A DNA stretch of 26,290 nucleotides from UBA3076 sp964646435 (GTDB taxonomy: Bacteria; Desulfobacterota; Dissulfuribacteria; Dissulfuribacterales; UBA3076), in the NCBI GenBank assembly GCA_964646435.1, contig CAZYEJ010000028.1, forward strand, positions 1 through 26,290, written 5' to 3'. Each line of letters opens with the position of its first letter. Within the stretch, counting starts at the first letter, position 1. Shown in pieces: positions 1 to 6,494 of this stretch. The position numbers were made by a program, and so were the translations under genes. A model generated the notes under the pieces. That model did no database searches. It was not told the DNA's origin and was given only the letters and a program-made list of their open reading frames with translations.

Positions 1-108
1 CTGACCGTTAGCTTTTAGCTTAACAACCCGTTTTTATACAAAGTTTTTACCTAATGGCTAACAGCTAATCGCTCAACTTGACATGAAAAATCTGGACAAC
101 ATCCTTTT
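1..108. other. AT-rich flank downstream of fic
   Basis: No gene is visible. It contains two imperfect copies of a GCTAA/TTAGCT motif (GTTAGCTTTTAGCT near 7 and GCTAACAGCTAATCGCT near 57) that could pair weakly. Nothing else is supported. Confidence 0.3.
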
Positions 109-1038
109 TCAGCCAGGTAGCTCTGTCCCCTGATTCATTATTTCCACATACCGCACGTAGCTGAAGAGCCGGTTGCGCTTACGCAAGGTCAATTCCCGGA
201 CAACGCCTAAACGCTCAAGATGTCCCAGGCACTTGTTGACCGTGGCCGGAGTGATGCCCGTCTTTTCCACCAGCCATCCGGACGTGGTGATTGGGCGCTC
301 CATCAGGGCCCGATAAACCCGCAACGTTGATGCCGCCGCCCGGCCAAGGCGGCTGATTCTGTCACGGTCCTCATTGGCAAGATCAATAAGTTGCCTGGCC
401 GAGTCCACAGCCTGACCGCCGGTGACAATGACCGCCTCCGCAAAGAAATCGAGCCAGGCCTCCCAGTCACCGGTCAGACGCACATTGTTAAGCAGCTCGT
501 AGTAATATTGGCGGTGTGTCTTGAAGTAGAGACTGAGGTAGAGCATCGGCTCCCGGAGCACTTTCCGTTCGCACAAAAGCAGCGTGATCAGCAGGCGGCC
601 AAGACGGCCGTTACCATCTAAAAACGGATGGATGGTCTCAAACTGCACATGGGCCAGAGCGGCCTTGAGGAGCGCTGGGGTAAGTTCCGGCTGGTCATGC
701 AGAAACAACTCCAGTTTACCCATGCACTCCAGCACCTGCTCGGCTGGCGGAGGAACAAATGCCGCGTTGCCGGGCCGGGTGCCTCCGATCCAGTTCTGGG
801 TTCTGCGAAATTCACCGAGGGCCTGGTCGCTGCCCAGACCCCTGGAGAGCAACACACCGTGCATCTCCCTGATCAGACGCAGTGACAACGGAAAACCCTC
901 GGCCAGTCGCTTCAGTCCATAGTCCAGGGCAGCCACATAGTTGCTCACCTCCCGGACATCGTCCATCGGTACGCCAGGCTCTATATCCAGTTCAAAAAGC
1001 AAAAGGTCGGAAAGCGATGACCGGGTCCCCTCAATCAT
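109..1038 (-). CDS. Fic family protein, 5' end lost
   Basis: Fic domains transfer AMP (or another nucleotide or phosphate group) to protein hydroxyls. The core motif HPFLDGNGRLGR is intact at about residues 137-148, with the catalytic His and the phosphate-binding D/E-GNGR loop. A C-terminal winged-helix-like part (about 235-295, TSGWLVEKTGITPATVNKCL) fits the larger Fic proteins. The reading frame stays open upstream of this ATG, back to a TAG at 1066-1068, and those codons read AVLSS, so the sequence runs AVLSSMIEGTRSSL: this is the inhibitory S-x-x-x-E-G helix typical of class II Fic proteins. In the family about 50-60 more residues precede it. Here they are missing, and a one-base shift near 1053 would extend the frame as HREAVLSS. 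The gene is therefore probably frameshifted or truncated at the 5' end. No convincing ribosome site precedes the ATG at 1038. It is surrounded by TA loci. Confidence 0.85.
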   Translation of the reverse strand: MIEGTRSSLSDLLLFELDIEPGVPMDDVREVSNYVAALDYGLKRLAEGFPLSLRLIREMHGVLLSRGLGSDQALGEFRRTQNWIGGTRPGNAAFVPPPAEQVLECMGKLELFLHDQPELTPALLKAALAHVQFETIHPFLDGNGRLGRLLITLLLCERKVLREPMLYLSLYFKTHRQYYYELLNNVRLTGDWEAWLDFFAEAVIVTGGQAVDSARQLIDLANEDRDRISRLGRAAASTLRVYRALMERPITTSGWLVEKTGITPATVNKCLGHLERLGVVRELTLRKRNRLFSYVRYVEIMNQGTELPG

Positions 1039-1265
1039 GGAGGAGAGTACCGCTCCCTGTGCGCTCTAACGGAAAACTCACAGGCGCCTGCTTTTGGGCG
1101 TCCTGCCCAGTGGTTGGTTCGGCACGACCGATTAAAAACCTGAGTTCATTCTGCGCGATTGAATACTTTCCACCTATAATGAAGACCTGCTTCTTTTCGG
1201 TTATGATGGCCGTAATTCCTTATTGTTTTCAATTCTGCTATGACGCCCTCATCCGACACGCTTCA
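1039..1265. other. gap between fic and the parE-like gene
   Basis: The missing fic N-terminus would be expected here on the minus strand. I read all three minus frames and found no convincing Fic N-terminal sequence. One frame is open from roughly 1220 to 1033 but matches nothing I know. Composition suggests decayed coding DNA. Confidence 0.3.
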
Positions 1266-1595
1266 TTACGTTTCTAATAATCGTCGCTGTAAAAGGGACT
1301 GCATGTCACGACGGCCATCCACGATCAGCAGAACATAGACGTTTTTATCCATGATTCGGTAAATGATACGGTAAGGTTTGAAATAAATCTCGCGGTATTC
1401 TCGAATCCCTAACTTCAGCAGTTCTTTTGGATAGACACCCCGCTCGGGGAATTCGGATAGCGTAGAGAAGGTTTTCTCAATCTGTTTTAAAACATAGTCC
1501 GCTTTCCGAGGGGAATCATTTGCAGCGATATAATCATAAAGCTCGGTGAGATCACGTGCTGCGTCGTTGGTCAGTAAAACCGCGAACGGCATCAC
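1266..1595 (-). CDS. ParE/RelE family toxin
   Basis: This is a 109-residue protein of the RelE/ParE superfamily, the toxin of a type II TA pair. ParE members poison DNA gyrase and RelE members cleave mRNA on the ribosome; the sequence alone does not decide between them. Seen: an N-terminal strand and helix (DAARDLTELYDYIAAN), the central FPERGVYPKEL, then the conserved REIYFKPYRIIYRI and the C-terminal DGRRDMQSLLQRRLL, which is typical of the plasmid-stabilisation (ParE-like) branch. Length is normal. Its ATG overlaps the stop of the antitoxin gene by 4 nt (ATGA), so the two are translationally coupled. It looks intact. Confidence 0.88.
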   Translation of the reverse strand: MMPFAVLLTNDAARDLTELYDYIAANDSPRKADYVLKQIEKTFSTLSEFPERGVYPKELLKLGIREYREIYFKPYRIIYRIMDKNVYVLLIVDGRRDMQSLLQRRLLET

Positions 1596-1867
1596 CGATT
1601 CTCCCGCCGTTCGCGAAGACGCTTTATCACATCCTCAGCGGGCAAAACCTTGCCTTCCTCAATCTGACGCATTCCGAGTGACAGAATTTTCAGGAGAGCA
1701 ATGGTTTGCTGGGTTTGTTCGTAGCTTTCGATGCCTTGTATGACCACTTTGGCTTCACCATTCTGGGTAATGACCAGTGGCTCCTGCTGTTTGGAAAGGT
1801 TTCTAACGATTTCAGCGGCATGGGCCTTCAGGTAGCTGATGGGCCTAATCTGATTTGACAGTTTCAT
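1592..1867 (-). CDS. Phd/YefM family antitoxin
   Basis: This 91-residue antitoxin lies directly upstream of the ParE-like toxin gene. The N-terminal Phd/YefM fold is visible: IRPISYLKAHAAEIVRNLSK, then the strand-turn-strand PLVITQNGEAKVVIQ. This half binds operator DNA as a dimer. The C-terminal half (about 55-91, ending in a charged KRLRERRENR) would wrap and neutralise the toxin. The start at 1867 has AAGGGG nine bases upstream. A sigma70-like promoter with an imperfect palindrome over its -10 box lies just upstream, as expected for autoregulation. Confidence 0.87.
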   Translation of the reverse strand: MKLSNQIRPISYLKAHAAEIVRNLSKQQEPLVITQNGEAKVVIQGIESYEQTQQTIALLKILSLGMRQIEEGKVLPAEDVIKRLRERRENR

Positions 1868-1885
1868 GAGGATACCCCTTTTTGA

Positions 1886-1923
1886 TATGACTTAATATAG
1901 TCCATAAACAGGTCAACTGTAAA
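1886..1923 (-). promoter_or_regulatory. promoter and operator of the phd/parE pair
   Basis: On the minus strand TTTACA (1918-1923) is followed by 18 nt and TATATT (1894-1899), each 5 of 6 to the sigma70 consensus. The stretch 1886-1906 is an imperfect palindrome (GACT and AGTC arms flanked by TATG and CATA) that covers the -10 box and could be the antitoxin's operator. Promoter elements are seen; the operator role is inferred. Confidence 0.55.
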
Positions 1924-2121
1924 GCTTGAAAGTGCTGTTGTCTGTTCATGCCGAACGCCACGGAACAGGAGCGAGACCGGAGACAAACTTGTCCGCAATT
2001 TTCATTATGTTCATTCAGACACAGCTTCCCCTGGGGATTCACAGTCCGCCAATTTTAATTTGAAACTATGCCTGTAATGGTCTAGTAAAAACCTTCCTTT
2101 TCTCAAAGAATTGGCCTTTGA

Positions 2122-2262
2122 GAAATTTACACAAAAAAGTTGACAGTACCCGAAAAACTGGGGAAGTTATTTAAATCACTAAAATATGTTGACGTTGATG
2201 AGCGAAAAGTTAATGATGACTCTTCCAACGTACACATATATGTCAGAGTAAAAAACGTGTAA
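2122..2262 (+). pseudogene. 3' remnant of an unknown small gene
   Basis: An open frame of 46 codons without an ATG ends at TAA 2260-2262 and reads like coding DNA (for example VPEKLGKLFKSLKYVDV). Adding one base in the A-run at 2133-2138 joins it to a second frame going back to about 2078. It is therefore probably the tail of a frameshifted gene. Its stop codon is the first triplet of a TAACAA motif that starts an attC-like site. I do not recognise the family. Confidence 0.4.
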
Positions 2263-2319
2263 CAAACGCATCAATTAGGGCGCCCGCAAGCTCGCGCCTA
2301 TTACGTAGCGATTATGAGG
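2260..2319 (+). other. attC-like site A (possible integron recombination site)
   Basis: It starts with TAACAAACGC, which overlaps the stop codon of the upstream fragment. It then has the imperfect inverted repeat TAGGGCGC (2276-2283) / GCGCCTA (2294-2300) with one bulged G, then GCG and ATTATGAG. The layout (TAACAA box, nested arms with an unpaired base, closing box) follows integron attC sites, but the final GTTRRRY core is degenerate. No integrase gene is in the window. Confidence 0.35.
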
Positions 2320-2352
2320 TAGATGAATCTTATAATACCTTAATGGGGAAAT

Positions 2353-2640
2353 ATGAAAAAAATATTTGATGGTAAAAAGACAGGGAAATTGGGCACTGAA
2401 AAGAATCCAGCTGTTGTAAATGTACAGACGGAAGAAAGAGTGGATGAATTAGAATCAGTATTTGAAAAAAACGGTTGGAAACATACAATTGAATTGGAGC
2501 CAGATAAACCGGAGGATATTACAGACTTAGAAATATTGTTGAATCCACTAAAAACAAAGATTGCTGAAAAGAAAGTGGGACGCAATGAACCCTGCCCATG
2601 TGGGAGCGGTAAAAAGTATAAAAAATGCTGTGGCAAATAA
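2353..2640 (+). CDS. SWIM/SEC-C metal-binding protein, PBPRA1643-like
   Basis: A 95-residue protein. The C-terminus carries the SEC-C zinc motif (GRNEPCPCGSGKKYKKCCG, about 76-94) with its C-x-C ... CC ligands, as found at the end of SecA, where it binds Zn and helps contact SecB. The middle (GTEKNPAVVNVQTEERV, about 14-30) matches what I recall of the small PBPRA1643-type SWIM/SEC-C family, whose function is not known. The N-terminus is slightly short for that family. GGGGA lies a few bases before the ATG. It is the first gene after attC-like site A, so it may have arrived as a cassette. Family assignment is by memory of the motif, not a search. Confidence 0.75.
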   Translation: MKKIFDGKKTGKLGTEKNPAVVNVQTEERVDELESVFEKNGWKHTIELEPDKPEDITDLEILLNPLKTKIAEKKVGRNEPCPCGSGKKYKKCCGK

Positions 2641-2954
2641 GGCTTTTTTACATTCTAAAAAATTAACCTGCGCATAATGTCATTAGCCAAGAAATTATCT
2701 TGGTTATGTCAATCACCTCCTTCGTACCCAGATGCGGGCATTTTCATTGTCGATTAGAAAGACTTGTTTGCCAATGCCATAGTCCTATAACAACATGTCC
2801 TGTAACGGATTGAAAATGAAATACATAGTAAGCGGGTGAACCAGACAGCGAGAATCGCAGGCAGCCTGACTGGCAAGTTTCGAGGCGCCGCTGGTTACCC
2901 TTAACAATTAGGTGGTACCCCGACCAGATCCGGGGTGATGGTGAGGATTTTCGT
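2641..2954. other. intergenic, SEC-C gene to yaiI-like gene
   Basis: No gene is supported. Close to yaiI there is an ATTAGGT box (2907-2913), which resembles a cassette junction, and a hairpin with perfect 6-bp arms ACCCCG (2917-2922) / CGGGGT (2931-2936). That hairpin sits just ahead of the yaiI ribosome site and could affect its translation. Confidence 0.4.
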
Positions 2955-3422
2955 TTGCTGCACATCTTTGTAGATGCTGATGCGTGCCCGGTCAAACAGG
3001 AGGTATACCGCGTTGCAAGCCGATATCGCCTTGATGTCACATTGGTGGCCAACTCTTGGATGCGAATTCCGAATGAACGATGGATTGCAATCGAAGTTGT
3101 AGAGGACGGATTTGACGCGGCCGATGATTGGATTGTCGAACACGTGCAACCTGACGACATCGTGGTCACCGCTGACATTCTCCTTGCCAGCCGCTGCCTG
3201 AAGGAAGGCGCACATGCAATTGGTACAACGGGAAAGCCGTTCACGGAAAACAACATAGGTGAAGCCGTCGCAACTCGGGACCTGTTTTCAGAACTCCGTG
3301 GCGCAGGAGAGATAACGGGCGGGCCTCCGCCGCTAAAGAAGCGTGACCGATCAAGTTTTCTTCAACAGCTCGACGAAGTGATTCAATCAATCCGTCGTAA
3401 GCATCCGTTCAATTCCACCTAA
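2955..3422 (+). CDS. yaiI: YaiI/YqxD family (DUF188) protein
   Basis: A 155-residue protein matching the YaiI/YqxD family across its length: the N-terminal IFVDADACPVKQEVYRVA, then VANSWMRIP, the GFDAADDWI and DDIVVTADILLASRCL segments, and the C-terminal GGPPPLKKRDRSSFLQQLD. The fold is PIN-like with clustered Asp residues, and a nuclease role has been suggested for relatives but is unproven. The start is a TTG at 2955, eight bases after GAGG. A GTG at 2941 in another frame reads VRIFV, like other family starts, which hints at a small rearrangement at this end. The stop TAA is the first triplet of a TAACAAGGC motif (attC-like site B). Confidence 0.85.
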   Translation: MLHIFVDADACPVKQEVYRVASRYRLDVTLVANSWMRIPNERWIAIEVVEDGFDAADDWIVEHVQPDDIVVTADILLASRCLKEGAHAIGTTGKPFTENNIGEAVATRDLFSELRGAGEITGGPPPLKKRDRSSFLQQLDEVIQSIRRKHPFNST

Positions 3423-3486
3423 CAAGGCAAATTCAGACGCCGGCAAAAAGCGGTGCGGCCTTCAGCCTATCCACCTGAGTAGCCAT
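3417..3486 (+). other. attC-like site B
   Basis: ACCTAACAAGGC at the end of yaiI is followed by AATTCAGACGCCGGC, a short A-rich loop and GCGGTGCGGCCTTCAG. This arm order resembles the common short attC type. The ACCTAAC box is the complement of a GTTAGGT core, and TTAGGT occurs at 2908-2913 ahead of yaiI, as expected if 2908-3480 entered as one cassette. A good 3' GTTRRRY core is missing. Confidence 0.4.
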
Positions 3487-3667
3487 GAGTGGGGGACGTT
3501 GCCAATTTATACAACATATTTCACTATCAGGACCTTTTCATGGCTTCCGTGCCCAACCCCCCGTTTTATAAAAATTGAATGTGGCTCATTTCCGCGTGCC
3601 ATAAAGTCATGTAGGACACCAGACGCATCGATCCTAACCTGTCTCTGTATGAGGACAATGTGTCTTG
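3487..3667. repeat. repeat R1, copy 1 (decayed Y1 transposase start)
   Basis: About 180 bp that recurs in the same orientation at 5106-5286. Read on the minus strand it encodes IQRQVRIDASGVLHDFMARG, which resembles the start of Y1 (REP-associated, RAYT-type) transposases. The start ATG has become ATA in this copy, and the catalytic His-Tyr part is absent. Confidence 0.6.
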
Positions 3668-4083
3668 GCGGTGAACAGTATTCAGACAAAGACCTTTTTA
3701 GGGGTGGTGGTTGGTTCTTACGCTCCAAAATCCTTCAAGGTCTCCAGACATTTTTCCAAGCCGATTGCCAGGTGGAATACGAAGAAATCCCAGGGTCGGA
3801 GAAGCAATGCCATATATCGATATACCGGTCAAGCATATTGATGTAAGGAATAGCTTCTTAGATCCTGGCACAATAAAAGATCAGCGACAACTGGCAAATC
3901 GCCCCAGGATATATGACCTTCAATGGCCCCAGAGATTCCCGTCTGGGCCAGTTCAACGATAATGACATGATCTATTTGAGATTGAGATACAGTTTTTAAA
4001 ACTACCCTTATTCAGATTCAGGCAAAGGGCAGCTTCCTGATTTTTTACATTTAGTCTGTCCGGACTTACCTGTCATCTTTGGC
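3668..4083. other. gene-poor debris around repeat R2
   Basis: No intact gene. The interval holds R2 copy 1 (3875-3999). 3668-3874 contains only short discordant open frames that I cannot assign, and 4000-4083 shows nothing. Confidence 0.4.
3875..3999 (+). repeat. repeat R2, copy 1 (outer-membrane protein tail)
   Basis: 125 bp, nearly 90% identical by eye to 4946-5070 and in the same orientation. It encodes the last residues of a beta-barrel protein, ending NDMIYLRLRYSF and a stop; the terminal aromatic (Phe) is the usual outer-membrane insertion signal. Upstream the frame is lost. Confidence 0.7.
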
Positions 4084-4545
4084 TCATTTTATTTCGCTGT
4101 CAGCGACAAAGCGGCAGGTCATACCCAGGACATCCGCCGAACTTGCCAGCACTTCATCACAAGTTACTATTTCTATTCCGGCCCCGAAGCAACATGCCAA
4201 GTGCAAGGCATCGAGGGTGCGAAGAGCTGTTTTTCTGGAAGAAATCCACTTTTGCGCCTGTCGATAGTGTTTCGTAGTAATGGAAAGCCGTCTGAATAAA
4301 CCTGAACGGATATCCTCTGCAAAGGTGTTTTCCACAAGACTGGCTTGCGCATCAGTGATTTCTTTCATACGGACCCAACGGGAAAGGGCAGAAGCAAACT
4401 CCAATCCGGTAAGATCGCTGATGCCAACAGGAACCCTGATGGACGACAGGAAATTCTGTATCGCCAAGCTTGTTTTCTCCTCTCTATAATAAGGCAGAAG
4501 TGCGCTGGTATCCAGATAGTAGCCGCCTCTATCCTCGTTCATCAC
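4084..4545 (-). CDS. VapC-type PIN-domain toxin
   Basis: A PIN-domain ribonuclease of about 153 residues, the toxin of a VapBC-type pair. The acidic residues that coordinate Mg/Mn are visible in order: Asp in YYLDTSALL, Glu in LTGLEFASAL, Asp in RTLDALHLA and Asp in IVTCDEVLAS. Translation may start at the GTG (4545) or at the ATG one codon later (4542). Either way it overlaps the end of the antitoxin gene by 14-17 nt, which indicates coupling. The protein looks complete. The pair lies between the two copies of repeat R2. Confidence 0.88.
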   Translation of the reverse strand: MMNEDRGGYYLDTSALLPYYREEKTSLAIQNFLSSIRVPVGISDLTGLEFASALSRWVRMKEITDAQASLVENTFAEDIRSGLFRRLSITTKHYRQAQKWISSRKTALRTLDALHLACCFGAGIEIVTCDEVLASSADVLGMTCRFVADSEIK

Positions 4546-4771
4546 GTATTTCCCGTATTAATTTTGCTGCCGGCAGTTTTGCCGGAGGAACCATGGCCCT
4601 CAAAGTGCTGCGGTCAGGAAAACGCATCTTTCCTGTTTCAATCTCTGTAGTCGGGAGCAAGCGGGCTGCCGGTTTGCCGCGGCGCATGATAACGATTTCT
4701 TCTCCAGCCGCCACCGCATCCAGCAGACGGCTGATCTGTTGTCTGGCTTCACGTACGTTTACTCTTTGCAT
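4529..4771 (-). CDS. Phd/YefM-type antitoxin of the VapC toxin
   Basis: An 80-residue antitoxin. The N-terminal VNVREARQQISRLLDAVAAGEEIVIMRRGKPAARLLP (given here as about residues 4-40 by type, not a new motif) is the Phd/YefM DNA-binding dimer fold. The C-terminal 40 residues, rich in Pro and Arg, would block the toxin's active site. Its gene comes first in the pair and its ATG at 4771 follows GTGGAGAAGCC, a usable GGAG site. A TATAAT box and an inverted repeat lie 20-40 nt upstream. Confidence 0.85.
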   Translation of the reverse strand: MQRVNVREARQQISRLLDAVAAGEEIVIMRRGKPAARLLPTTEIETGKMRFPDRSTLRAMVPPAKLPAAKLIREIRDERG

Positions 4772-4791
4772 GGCTTCTCCACCTATTAAAA

Positions 4792-4820
4792 ATTATACAT
4801 ATTATTGATGTACACATAAA
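4792..4820 (-). promoter_or_regulatory. promoter and likely operator of the vapBC-like pair
   Basis: On the minus strand TATAAT (4792-4797) is preceded at 17 nt by a weak TTTATG (4815-4820). The inverted repeat TACAT-N7-ATGTA (4796-4812) lies next to and partly over the -10 box, a normal place for antitoxin binding. The operator role is inferred. Confidence 0.45.
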
Positions 4821-4860
4821 ATGTTACCACGTCAACAGTTTTCCCTTTTCAGCCCCGGAA

Positions 4861-5070
4861 AATGTTCGCGATGATTTAAATGCCGGATTTCGGTGTATGT
4901 ATTTTACCAGTAATGAGGGGTCGGCCGCTGAGATCTTCGCAGAATACAAGATCGGCGACCACTGGCAAATTGCTCCAGGATATATGACCTTCAGCGGCCC
5001 TGAAGGTTCCCGCCTGGGCCAGTTCAACGATAATGACATGATCTATTTGCGATTGAGATACAGTTTTTAA
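4861..5070 (+). pseudogene. C-terminal fragment of an outer-membrane beta-barrel protein
   Basis: About 69 codons with no start codon read NVRDDLNAGFRCMYF..., GSAAEIFAEYKIGDHWQ and end NDMIYLRLRYSF. Alternating hydrophobic and polar residues with a terminal Phe are typical of the last strands of a porin-like barrel. The 5' part of the gene is gone. Its last 125 bp are repeat R2 copy 2. Confidence 0.6.
4946..5070 (+). repeat. repeat R2, copy 2
   Basis: Direct repeat of 3875-3999, same length, about 15 differences by eye. Together the two copies bracket the VapBC-type pair. In this copy the protein frame is better kept than in copy 1, so this is likely nearer to the source. Confidence 0.75.
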
Positions 5071-5105
5071 GCATAGGAAGGGATTGGGTGGGCTCAGCGG
5101 GAGTG

Positions 5106-5286
5106 TGAGGGACGTTGCCAATTTATACAACATATCTCACTGGCAGGACCTTTTCATGGCTTCCGTGTCAAATCCCCCGTTTTATAAAAATTGAATAGGG
5201 CTCAATTCCACGTACCATAACGTCATGTAGGACACCAGACACATCGATCCTAACTTGTCTCTGCATGAGGACAATGTGCCTTCATA
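5106..5286. repeat. repeat R1, copy 2
   Basis: Direct repeat of 3487-3667, strongly similar throughout (for example the shared GACGTTGCCAATTTATACAA). Order across the region is R1, R2, VapBC pair, R2, R1. It carries the transposase start listed separately. Confidence 0.75.
5168..5266 (-). pseudogene. 5' fragment of a Y1 (RAYT-type) transposase
   Basis: A 32-residue frame starting MQRQVRIDVSGVLHDVMVRG and running on through IEPYSIF before a premature TGA. Y1 transposases of the REP-associated type normally begin this way (R-Q-x-R-I-D-x-x-G-x-L-H-H-V-x-x-R-G). The HUH motif and catalytic Tyr would lie downstream and are missing. The fragment is inactive. Confidence 0.5.
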
Positions 5287-5447
5287 ATTTTAATCGGCAA
5301 TGTTACTTCTTTTCGCAAATTCAAACTGTAAGCAGGCGCCACCTATCCACCTCGGGAAATATCCTTTACGGGTCCTAAGCCTGCCAGATGCCGTTTAGTG
5401 CTGACAAGAAACATGCTCACAACGCCCAGCCTTGTGCAACACAAAAC
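5287..5447. other. gap without gene
   Basis: Nothing coding is supported. An 11-base string CCTATCCACCT near 5342 also occurs at the edge of attC-like site B (near 3466), which is probably chance or shared debris. Confidence 0.3.
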
Positions 5448-5478
5448 GGCCGGGTTCCAGATTTTGCAAAACCCGGCC
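5448..5478 (-). terminator. terminator of the Spy-like gene
   Basis: Perfect 9-bp arms GGCCGGGTT (5448-5456) and AACCCGGCC (5470-5478) with a 13-nt loop. Read on the minus strand the hairpin is followed by GTTTTGTG, a moderate T-rich tail. It lies about 42 nt after the stop codon at 5520. Confidence 0.7.
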
Positions 5479-5519
5479 TTGATAAGACGATGAGTCCTTG
5501 CGTGTTTATAGCATGGGGT

Positions 5520-5969
5520 CTAGCGCATGTTGCCCTGGCGGTTCCCCTTGTGCCCCTTATGGAAAGACCCTCCAAACTGAAGCTGCATTAGATCCATTTT
5601 TTTCTTCTGTTCCGGCGGGAGTATCGACCGAAGATAGATCACTGATTTAATCCGGGCAGCGGTCATCTTGCCTCTCAGTTCACCAATCTGACTTGCTAAT
5701 ATCTCTACCCTGGATAGATCTGCTGCGTCCTTACCGGTCTCGCTCCTGAGATCAACCCAGAGGGTTTCTAGTTCCGCCCGCAGCTTGATCATCTGTTTCT
5801 GTTTTTTTATTCGTTCTTCTTTCAGTTTTTTGACCTGATCTGCGGTCAGATCGAGATTGGCCATTATTTGAGGGCCAGCCTTGATTACTTCAGGACCGCC
5901 TTGGCCATCGGGTCCAAACGCATCTGCATTCCCGGCTAAGAACACAAGCCCCATGACAAACAACATCAC
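5520..5969 (-). CDS. Spy/CpxP-like periplasmic protein, start shifted
   Basis: A Spy/CpxP family protein: these small periplasmic helical proteins act as chaperones or as sensors of envelope and metal stress. Two LTxxQ-type motifs are visible, LTADQVKKL (about 40-48) and LPPEQKKKM (about 116-124), joined by helical, charged segments (KKQKQMIKLRAELETLW). The listed start is the GTG at 5969, which gives a short but usable signal sequence (MMLFVMGLVFLAGNADA) but no good ribosome site. A far better start exists: AAGGAG (6005-6010) nine bases before ATG AAA at 5995. From there the frame hits a stop because the A-run has 7 bases; with 8 it reads MKKNAKTVIVMLFVMG and joins perfectly. The natural gene is thus 5520-5995 with a one-base deletion or a read error. 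Confidence 0.75.
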   Translation of the reverse strand: MMLFVMGLVFLAGNADAFGPDGQGGPEVIKAGPQIMANLDLTADQVKKLKEERIKKQKQMIKLRAELETLWVDLRSETGKDAADLSRVEILASQIGELRGKMTAARIKSVIYLRSILPPEQKKKMDLMQLQFGGSFHKGHKGNRQGNMR

Positions 5970-6045
5970 GATTACGGTCTTCGCATTTTTTTCATTTTTG
6001 ATTTCTCCTTTTTTGTGTCTATTTTCTTGAGGTATATCTAAATTA

Positions 6046-6195
6046 GTAACAGTTCACGGGGTTACAACGCCCATTTCCCAGCAACCTACCAAACTGTGAG
6101 CGTTCACAGGGTGCTGCAGATGCGAGGCGGAGAGTACACAGACGTACTTCCTGTACTTCAAGTGCCCGACAACAAAGCAGATGCGGTGTCCTAAC
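6046..6195 (+). repeat. MITE-like repeat, copy 1
   Basis: About 150 bp that recurs inverted at 8570-8728. The inner part from GTGCTGCAGATGCGAGGCGG to AAAGCAGATGCGGTG is almost unchanged between the copies. Copies of a 16-bp motif, consensus GTRACCGTTYAYNGGG, stand at the start (degenerate GTAACAGTTCACGGGG) and inside (GTGAGCGTTCACAGGG); the far end is decayed in this copy. Confidence 0.75.
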
Positions 6196-6210
6196 TCAGG
6201 GTAAGATGTC

Positions 6211-6280
6211 TGGATTCCAGCTTTTGCGGGAATGACGTTTGGGTATGAGCGCCTGTCATTCCAGCGAAAGCGGGAATCCA
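6211..6280. repeat. long imperfect inverted repeat
   Basis: Arms of 27 bp (6211-6237 and 6254-6280) match at about 23 positions: TGGATTCCAGCTTTTGCGGG against the complement of TCCAGCGAAAGCGGGAATCCA-type sequence. A 16-nt loop separates them. Such GGATTCC-GC-rich-GGAATGAC hairpins occur as dispersed intergenic repeats in many proteobacteria. Confidence 0.7.
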
Positions 6281-6494
6281 TTGGATAGTCACAAAATATG
6301 ATTTATCCAGACTTATTGAAAAGTTACGTCCTAGACAATTAACATATTAAGGTTATTGCCTTTTTTAAACTCAAAATTCAAAACTTAGAATTCAAATTTG
6401 TGTCTGAGCAGTGCTATGTGACTGAAGGAGTGACGCAGTCAGGCAGGTAAAAGGACGAGCAAAATGCGTCAGTTATTGCTTGACAGAACACTAG

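Larger units (their letters stand above)
5996..6494. other. repeat-rich gap without genes
   Basis: The interval holds the Spy ribosome site (6005-6010), a MITE-like repeat (6046-6195), an inverted repeat (6211-6280), an AT-rich stretch with AAATTC/AATTC motifs (6361-6400), and a weak hairpin TGACTG (6419-6424) / CAGTCA (6436-6441) past the end of the DUF1343 gene. No open frame here looks real. Confidence 0.5.

Noticed and set aside
3711..3962. Open frame across repeat R2 on the plus strand (starting MVLTLQNPSR)
   Set aside because: It runs through R2 in a different frame from the one that matches the outer-membrane tail and has no ribosome site.
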